Origin: CADEEV01 sp964442185
Lineage (GTDB): Bacteria; Acidobacteriota; Vicinamibacteria; Fen-336
DNA: 10,471 nucleotides
Direction: 5' to 3'
NCBI GenBank assembly: GCA_964442185.1
Contig: CAYTWT010000119.1
Location: 1-10,471, forward strand
In this document: piece after piece, positions 6,265 to 10,471 of the stretch
Numbering within the stretch: the first letter of the stretch is position 1
How the letters are laid out: every line of letters starts with the position of its first letter
Made by a program: the position numbers and the translations under genes
The notes under the pieces: generated by a model
What the model saw: only the letters and a program-made list of their open reading frames with translations
Databases searched by the model: none
Told to the model about the DNA's origin: nothing

Positions 6265-6357
6265 CTAGCGCCCCCCCGTGTGGGACCAGAAGCCCTGGCT
6301 CTCGAGGCGCAGCCACTCCGTCCTCAGGCGGTAGTAGTCGGCCTCGGGATCGTTCAA
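6265..6357 (-). CDS. Tiny ORF of 30 codons ahead of the WYL regulator
   Basis: A TTG at 6357 opens a 30-residue frame, MNDPEADYYR-LRTEWLRLES-QGFWSHTGGR, whose TAG lies 3 bases before the regulator start. The frame is open up to a TGA near 6385, so it cannot be much longer. The composition (three aromatic residues after an acidic start, alternating R/L/E) looks more like real protein than a GC-rich shadow, and an amphipathic helix at about 5-20 is plausible. It could be a translated leader coupling to the regulator, or the end of a lost gene. The ribosome binding site is weak (AAGG). No family recognised. Confidence 0.4.
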   Translation of the reverse strand: MNDPEADYYRLRTEWLRLESQGFWSHTGGR

Positions 6358-6368
6358 GAGAAGGGGCC

Positions 6369-6396
6369 TTGGGCTCAGAGCGCATCAGAGTATACT
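6369..6396 (+). promoter_or_regulatory. Candidate promoter of the nucleoside salvage operon
   Basis: TATACT (6391-6396) is a strong -10 box; TTGGGC (6369-6374), 16 bases upstream, is a partial -35 box. Transcription would begin near 6403 and reach the ribosome binding site AAGGGG before the TTG at 6426. On the other strand the same core gives TATACT at 6394-6389, about 32 bases before the tiny ORF of the opposite operon, with no good -35 box. Confidence 0.5.
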
Positions 6397-6403
6397 GCGA
6401 TGC
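6382..6403. promoter_or_regulatory. 22-base near-perfect palindrome over the divergent promoter; candidate operator
   Basis: Left arm GCATC (6382-6386), central AGTATACT (6389-6396) and right arm GATGC (6399-6403) form a symmetric site in which 9 of 11 base pairs match. It covers the -10 box of the plus-strand promoter and the matching -10 box on the minus strand. A dimeric regulator bound here would block both operons. The WYL regulator encoded about 120 bases away is the obvious candidate; that link is inference. Confidence 0.6.
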
Positions 6404-6425
6404 TTCCAATCGAAGGGGACCCCGC

Positions 6426-6767
6426 TTGCCCGACCGACCCTTGAGGCTAGGCGACGTGATCGACGACTACTGCCCGCGGTGCCGGCTCTTGCTGAACCAC
6501 GACATCGCCAGCCTGACGCATGGCCAGGTCGCGAAGGTCACCTGTCGCACCTGCCACAACACCCACGACTATCGCCACGCCGAGGTGCCGCCGAAGCGGG
6601 CTTCGAAGAAGGTCACCGAGAAGCAGACGCTCTTCGAGCAGGTCCTCGCGGGGATGGGCGCGACAGCCCCGGCCCCCGATACCCCGGCCCCCGAGCCGCC
6701 CCCAGCGCCGCCCGTCCGCAAGAAGCGCGACCTGTGGGCCGAGCTAGAGCGGATCAGGAAGAAATAG
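6426..6767 (+). CDS. Zinc-ribbon protein with basic C-terminal tail, function unknown
   Basis: A 113-residue protein in three parts. Residues 1-52 hold a zinc ribbon with C16-P-R-C19 and C40-R-T-C43. A linker of charged then Pro/Ala-rich sequence spans about 53-97. A basic tail, VRKKRDLWAELERIRKK, is likely helical. The pattern CPRCRLLLNHDI plus CRTCHN looks like a conserved hypothetical protein of acidobacteria-like soil bacteria, from memory and not verified. Nucleic acid binding is plausible. The start is TTG at 6426, with AAGGGG a few bases upstream; an upstream extension to 6369 would lie over the promoter and palindrome. The stop lies 3 bases before the phosphorylase start, so it is the first gene of the salvage operon. 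No direct role in nucleoside metabolism is visible. Confidence 0.75.
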   Translation: MPDRPLRLGDVIDDYCPRCRLLLNHDIASLTHGQVAKVTCRTCHNTHDYRHAEVPPKRASKKVTEKQTLFEQVLAGMGATAPAPDTPAPEPPPAPPVRKKRDLWAELERIRKK

Positions 6768-6770
6768 CCC

Positions 6771-8084
6771 TTGCTCCGCGCCGTCGACGTCATCCAGCGC
6801 AAGCGGGACGGAGTCGAGTTGAGTCGCGAGGAGATCGCGTTCTTCGTGGACGGCTACACGCGCGGTGCAATCCCGGACTACCAGGCCGCAGCGCTCACCA
6901 TGGCCACGTTCTTCAAGGGCATGACCCGCGCCGAGACGGTGGCGCTCACCGAGGCCATGATGAACTCCGGCCAGGTGCTCGATCTCTCGGAGCTGCCAGG
7001 TCCCAAGGCCGACAAGCACTCGACCGGCGGTGTCGGCGACAAGACGAGCCTGGTGCTGGCCCCGCTGGTGGCCGCGTGCGGCGTCTACGTGCCGATGATC
7101 TCGGGCCGTGGCCTGGGGCACACCGGCGGCACCCTCGACAAGCTCGAGGCGATTCCGGGCTTCAGGGTCGCCCTGTCGCTCCCCGAGTTCCGCGAGGTGC
7201 TGCGCCGCTCGCACCTCGGCCTGATCGGCCAGACGCCCGAGATCGCGCCCGCCGATCGCAAGCTCTACGCGCTGCGCGACGTGACGGCCTCGGTCGAGAG
7301 CCTGGCCCTGATCTCCGCCTCGATCATGAGCAAGAAGATGGCTGAAGGCATAGGCGCCCTGATCCTGGACGTGAAGACCGGTGACGGCGCGTTCATGCAG
7401 GCCTACGAAGACTCGCTGGCGCTCGCCGAGACGATGGTCGCGATCGGCAGGGGCATGGGCAAGAGGGTGTCGGCCCTGATCACCGACATGGACCAGCCCT
7501 TGGGGAGCGCCTGCGGCAATGCGCTCGAGACGATCGAGTGCATCGAGATCCTGCAGGGCCGGGGTCCCGAGGACGCGCGTGAGCTATCGATCGAGCTCGC
7601 CGCCTGGATGCTGCATCTCAGCGACTCGCCCTCGGGGCTGCCCGCTGCGCGGGTGCGGATTCGTGAGGCGCTCGGCTCCGGCGCCGGCCTCGAGAAATTT
7701 CGCGAGGTGATCGAACTCCAGGGCGGCGATCCACGCGTCTGCGACGACGTGACGCGCCTGCCGCGGGCACAGGCCAAGCTGGAGCTGCGCGCCGAACGCG
7801 CGGGCCTGGTGGCGCGCATCGGATGCCGGGCGGTGGGGCGCGCTACGATGCTGCTCGGCGGCGGCCGCGAAACGGTCGACAGCCGGATCGACCACGCCGT
7901 GGGCCTGGTGCTGCACAAGAAGGTCGGCGACCGCGTCGACGCAGGCGAGAGCCTGGCGACGATTCACCTGAACGACCGCGGCCGCGAGGCCGAGGTGCTG
8001 GCCGTGCTGCGCGAGGCGTTCGCGATCGGGGACGAGCTGCCGGCGCCCCGCCCGCTGATCCACACCGTCCTCGACCCGGACTGA
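6771..8084 (+). CDS. pdp: Pyrimidine-nucleoside / thymidine phosphorylase
   Basis: Cleaves uridine, thymidine and deoxyuridine with phosphate to give the base and (deoxy)ribose-1-phosphate, in the cytosol. The 437-residue length is normal. The phosphate-site motif DKHSTGGVGDK (81-91) and the family signature SGRGLGHTGGTLDKLEAIPG (111-130) are complete. Active-site residues expected from the Bacillus enzyme are present: K82, H83, S84, R169, S184 and K188. The N-terminus VDVIQRKRDGVELSREEI and the C-terminal DRVDAGESLATIHLND domain (about 385-405) match the broad-specificity Pdp branch better than E. coli DeoA. The start is TTG at 6771 with AGGAAG about 9 bases upstream, inside the previous gene's end. 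The nucleoside transporter follows after 25 bases. deoA is the alternative name. Confidence 0.95.
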   Translation: MLRAVDVIQRKRDGVELSREEIAFFVDGYTRGAIPDYQAAALTMATFFKGMTRAETVALTEAMMNSGQVLDLSELPGPKADKHSTGGVGDKTSLVLAPLVAACGVYVPMISGRGLGHTGGTLDKLEAIPGFRVALSLPEFREVLRRSHLGLIGQTPEIAPADRKLYALRDVTASVESLALISASIMSKKMAEGIGALILDVKTGDGAFMQAYEDSLALAETMVAIGRGMGKRVSALITDMDQPLGSACGNALETIECIEILQGRGPEDARELSIELAAWMLHLSDSPSGLPAARVRIREALGSGAGLEKFREVIELQGGDPRVCDDVTRLPRAQAKLELRAERAGLVARIGCRAVGRATMLLGGGRETVDSRIDHAVGLVLHKKVGDRVDAGESLATIHLNDRGREAEVLAVLREAFAIGDELPAPRPLIHTVLDPD

Positions 8085-8109
8085 TCTGCAGGAGGTTTGA
8101 AGAACCCCA

Positions 8110-9309
8110 ATGGAACGCTTCCTTCCCCTCGTCGGCATGGCCTGCATCCTGGGCATCGCCTATGGCCTCTCGACGGACCGCAAGGCAATTCGCTTGAAGA
8201 CCGTCGCCTGGGGCCTCGGCCTGCAATTCGCGCTGGCGCTGTTCGTCTTGAAGACGCCCTGGGGCCGATGGCTGTTCTCTTTCCTCGGCGACAAGATCAA
8301 GGCCGTGCTGGATCTGTCCTTCAAGGGCTCCGAGATGGTCTTCGGCGCTTTGGGCGCGAAAGGCGGCGGTTCGTTCGGGTTCGTATTCGCCTTCCAGGTG
8401 CTGCCCACGATCATCTTCGTGGCGGCGCTGTTCGCCGTGCTGTACTACCTCGGCGTGATGCAGGTGATCGTGACGCTGTTCGCCAAGGTGATGACGCGTC
8501 TGATGGGCGCGAGCGGGGCCGAGAGTCTGAACGTCGCAGCGTCGATCTTCATGGGCCAGACCGAGGCGCCGCTCACAGTCCGGCCGTTTCTCAACAAGAT
8601 GACCGAGTCCGAGCTGATGTGCGTGATGACGTCCGGGATGGCGCACATCAGCGGCGGCGTGATGGCCGCCTACATCGCCTATGGCATGGAGGCGCAGCAC
8701 CTGCTCGCCGCCGTGATCATGACCGCGCCGGGCACGATCCTGCTGGCCAAGATCTTCGTCCCGGAGACGGGCCAGCCCGAGACGGCGGGAACGGTCAAGC
8801 TGAACCTGCCGAGGACGGACGCCAACATCATCGGCGCGGCCGCGCGCGGCACGAGCGAAGGACTGAACCTGGCGATCAACGTGGCGGCGATGCTGATCTC
8901 ATTCCTGGCGCTGGTGGCGCTCGTGAACCTGCTGCTCGGTGTGGTCGGGCTGAAGCTCGAGACCCTGCTGGGCTACCTGTTCATGCCGATCGCGATCGTG
9001 ATGGGCGTGCCGATCGCCGACTCCCAGGTGATCGGAAGCCTGCTGGGAACGCGCATGGTCCTGAACGAGTTCATCGCCTACTCGCAGCTCGGGCCGCTCA
9101 AGGCGAGCCTCGACCCGAAGTCGTTCACGATCGCGACGTACGCGCTGTGCGGGTTCGCGAACTTCAGCTCGATCGGCATCCAGATCGGGGGCATCGGCGC
9201 GCTCGCCCCCGAGCGGAGGAACGACCTGGCGCGCCTCGGACTGCGCGCGCTTCTCGCCGGAACATTCGCGAACTTCATGACTGCCTGCATTGCGGGGATG
9301 CTATTGTGA
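8110..9309 (+). CDS. nupC: Concentrative nucleoside transporter (CNT family, NupC-like)
   Basis: Inner-membrane symporter that takes up nucleosides with Na+ or H+. The 399-residue protein is largely hydrophobic, with segments at about 4-20, 32-48, 97-118, 180-192, 197-216, 255-280 and 285-303, and a C-terminal one at 377-398. It carries the signature residues of Vibrio CNT: Q150-T151-E152 in GQTEAP, N319-E320 in LNEFIAY, and N351 and S354 in CGFANFSSIGIQIG. These contact base and ribose. The ion and the nucleoside preference cannot be told with certainty. AGGAGG at 8090-8095 is a strong ribosome binding site but lies 14 bases before the ATG, farther than usual; no closer start fits the N-terminal helix. 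The gene sits between the two phosphorylases it would feed, and its stop overlaps punA by 4 bases. Confidence 0.93.
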   Translation: MERFLPLVGMACILGIAYGLSTDRKAIRLKTVAWGLGLQFALALFVLKTPWGRWLFSFLGDKIKAVLDLSFKGSEMVFGALGAKGGGSFGFVFAFQVLPTIIFVAALFAVLYYLGVMQVIVTLFAKVMTRLMGASGAESLNVAASIFMGQTEAPLTVRPFLNKMTESELMCVMTSGMAHISGGVMAAYIAYGMEAQHLLAAVIMTAPGTILLAKIFVPETGQPETAGTVKLNLPRTDANIIGAAARGTSEGLNLAINVAAMLISFLALVALVNLLLGVVGLKLETLLGYLFMPIAIVMGVPIADSQVIGSLLGTRMVLNEFIAYSQLGPLKASLDPKSFTIATYALCGFANFSSIGIQIGGIGALAPERRNDLARLGLRALLAGTFANFMTACIAGMLL

Positions 9310-10136
9310 GCCTGCTCGAAGAGTTGTCCGAGGCCGTCAAGTTGATCCAGGCGAGATCGCCTTTGCGGCCGCTCGTCGCCCTCGTGCTCGGCTCGGGCCT
9401 CGGCGCCTTCGCCGACAGCCTCGAGAACGCGACGCGCATCCCCTTCGGCGAGATCCCGCACTTCCCGCGCTCGACGGCCATCGGCCACAAGGGCGAGCTG
9501 GTGATCGGCGCCTGCCAGGGCGTGCCGGTCGCGCTCATGAACGGTCGCGTGCATCACTACGAGGGCTACACGCTCCAGCAGGTCGTCTTCCCGATTCGGG
9601 TGCTGGGACGGATGGGCGTCAAGATCGCGATCATGACCAACGCGGCCGGCGGCGTGAACGTGAACTACAAGCCTGGCGAGCTGATGCTGATCACGGATCA
9701 CATCAACTACATGGGCGGGAACCCGCTGATCGGGCCGAACCAGGAGAGCCTGGGGCCACGTTTCTTCGACATGACGGAGCCCTACGACCCGAAGCTACGG
9801 GAGATCGCCGAGAAGGCGTGCTGGAAGGTCGGAATCACGGCGCGCAATGGCGTCTACATCGCCTTTACCGGGCCGTCCTACGAGACCTCCGCGGAAATCC
9901 GCGCGGCGCGCGTGCTGGGCGCCGACGCGGTGGGCATGTCCACGGTGCCGGAAACGATCGCCGCGCGCCACATGGGGATCCGCGTGCTCGGCATCTCGGC
10001 CATCACCAACCCGGCCGCGGGCGTCCTCAAGAAGCCGCTCGACTACCGTGAAGTCCTGGACGTGGGCGAGAAACTGAAGGCCAGCTTGCTCGACGTCCTG
10101 TCACGCATCATCGTGGAAGCTGCAAAGACCGCATGA
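9306..10136 (+). CDS. punA: Purine nucleoside phosphorylase, trimeric class
   Basis: Splits inosine, guanosine and their deoxy forms with phosphate to hypoxanthine or guanine and (deoxy)ribose-1-phosphate. The 276-residue protein has all marks of the low-molecular-mass trimeric family: LVLGSGLG (27-33) for phosphate, GRVHHYEGY (80-88), TNAAGG (111-116), TGPSYET (188-194) with the base-binding E193, GMSTVPE (210-216), and N235 in ITNPAAG. The E/N pair implies preference for 6-oxopurines over adenosine. The start is GTG at 9306, overlapping the transporter's TGA as GTGA. The same frame happens to stay open through the whole transporter gene, but that is a shadow. The end overlaps the next gene as ATGA. 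Confidence 0.95.
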   Translation: MSLLEELSEAVKLIQARSPLRPLVALVLGSGLGAFADSLENATRIPFGEIPHFPRSTAIGHKGELVIGACQGVPVALMNGRVHHYEGYTLQQVVFPIRVLGRMGVKIAIMTNAAGGVNVNYKPGELMLITDHINYMGGNPLIGPNQESLGPRFFDMTEPYDPKLREIAEKACWKVGITARNGVYIAFTGPSYETSAEIRAARVLGADAVGMSTVPETIAARHMGIRVLGISAITNPAAGVLKKPLDYREVLDVGEKLKASLLDVLSRIIVEAAKTA

Positions 10137-10471
10137 AGACCGCGCCGGGGTTTCGCGAGCTGGTGCGCTATGCAAAGAAGGCGCGAGCGAACGCGCACGC
10201 GCCATTCTCCCGCTTCAAGGTCGGCGCTGCGCTACGCACCCGCAGCGGTGAGATCGTGACGGGCTGCAACATCGAAAACGCGACCTACGGCCTCACGCTG
10301 TGCGCCGAGCGCACCGCCGTTTTCAAGGCAGTCTCCGAGGGCTTCAAGCGCTTCGACGCCGTTGCGGTGGTGGTGGACTCGCCGCAGCTCGCCGCGCCAT
10401 GCGGCGCATGCCGCCAGATCCTCTGGGAATTCTGCGGCGACATCTGGGTCCACATGCAGAACCTCACGGGC
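10133..10471 (+). CDS. cdd: Cytidine deaminase, 3' end outside window
   Basis: Deaminates cytidine and deoxycytidine to uridine and deoxyuridine, which the pyrimidine phosphorylase encoded upstream can then cleave. 113 codons are visible. The motifs are those of the small homotetrameric class with three zinc cysteines: PFSRFKVGAA (24-33), NIENATYGLTLCAERTA (46-62) with C57 and the proton-shuttling E59, and PCGACRQ (89-95) with C90 and C93. The family is usually about 130 residues long, so only some 15-20 codons lie beyond the edge. The start ATG at 10133 overlaps the punA stop (ATGA), indicating coupled translation in the salvage operon. Confidence 0.94.
   Translation, partial: MKTAPGFRELVRYAKKARANAHAPFSRFKVGAALRTRSGEIVTGCNIENATYGLTLCAERTAVFKAVSEGFKRFDAVAVVVDSPQLAAPCGACRQILWEFCGDIWVHMQNLTG

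Noticed and set aside
5210..6409. 399-codon open frame opposite in phase to the WYL regulator
   Set aside because: Its product is arginine/proline-rich without domains, while the overlapping frame encodes a complete WYL regulator. It is a GC-rich shadow.
5323..6444. 373-codon plus-strand open frame antisense to the WYL regulator
   Set aside because: Antisense shadow rich in L, R, E and D from GC-biased codons; no family features.
8097..9305. Long open frame upstream of and continuous with purine nucleoside phosphorylase
   Set aside because: It runs in another frame through the whole transporter gene, and its product is Arg/Gly/Pro-rich shadow sequence. The phosphorylase family begins at the GTG at 9306.

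Overview
The window is GC-rich bacterial chromosome (about two-thirds G+C by eye) with many GTG and TTG starts and very tight gene packing. A eukaryotic-type Ser/Thr kinase start, a lysine-rich histone H1-like protein and a CPRC/CRTC zinc-ribbon protein of a type I associate with soil lineages suggest an uncultured acidobacterium or a similar soil phylum. That placement is an inference; no marker gene here settles it.

Layout. (1) 1-647, minus strand: a HigB-HigA toxin-antitoxin pair (HigA cut by the left edge) with its own promoter, lying directly after the severed 5' end of a Ser/Thr kinase gene. (2) 731-906, minus strand: an initiator tRNA-Met with a clear promoter and terminator. (3) 1056-2165, plus strand: a small four-cysteine protein, a VOC/glyoxalase-fold protein, a noncoding stretch with long G-runs, and a histone H1-like protein. 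(4) 6357-2208, minus strand: a tightly overlapping operon of a tiny ORF, a WYL-domain regulator, a second small ORF, proline dehydrogenase and two zinc-dependent alcohol dehydrogenase-family paralogues. (5) 6426-10471, plus strand: a nucleoside salvage operon of a zinc-ribbon protein, pyrimidine-nucleoside phosphorylase, concentrative nucleoside transporter, purine nucleoside phosphorylase and cytidine deaminase (cut by the right edge).

The plus-strand operon makes biochemical sense as one pathway. The transporter imports nucleosides, cytidine deaminase turns cytidine into uridine, and the two phosphorylases release bases and (deoxy)ribose-1-phosphate. The minus-strand operon oxidises proline to pyrroline-5-carboxylate and carries two oxidoreductases of unknown substrate, under a probable ligand-sensing WYL regulator.

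The most interesting signal joins the two operons. In the intergenic region between the WYL regulator and the salvage operon lies a 22-base near-perfect palindrome (6382-6403). Its centre, AGTATACT, is itself palindromic and can serve as a -10 element on both strands. It is a candidate shared operator and bidirectional promoter. Two unlisted small ORFs (30 and 46 codons) fit exactly into the gaps of the minus operon.
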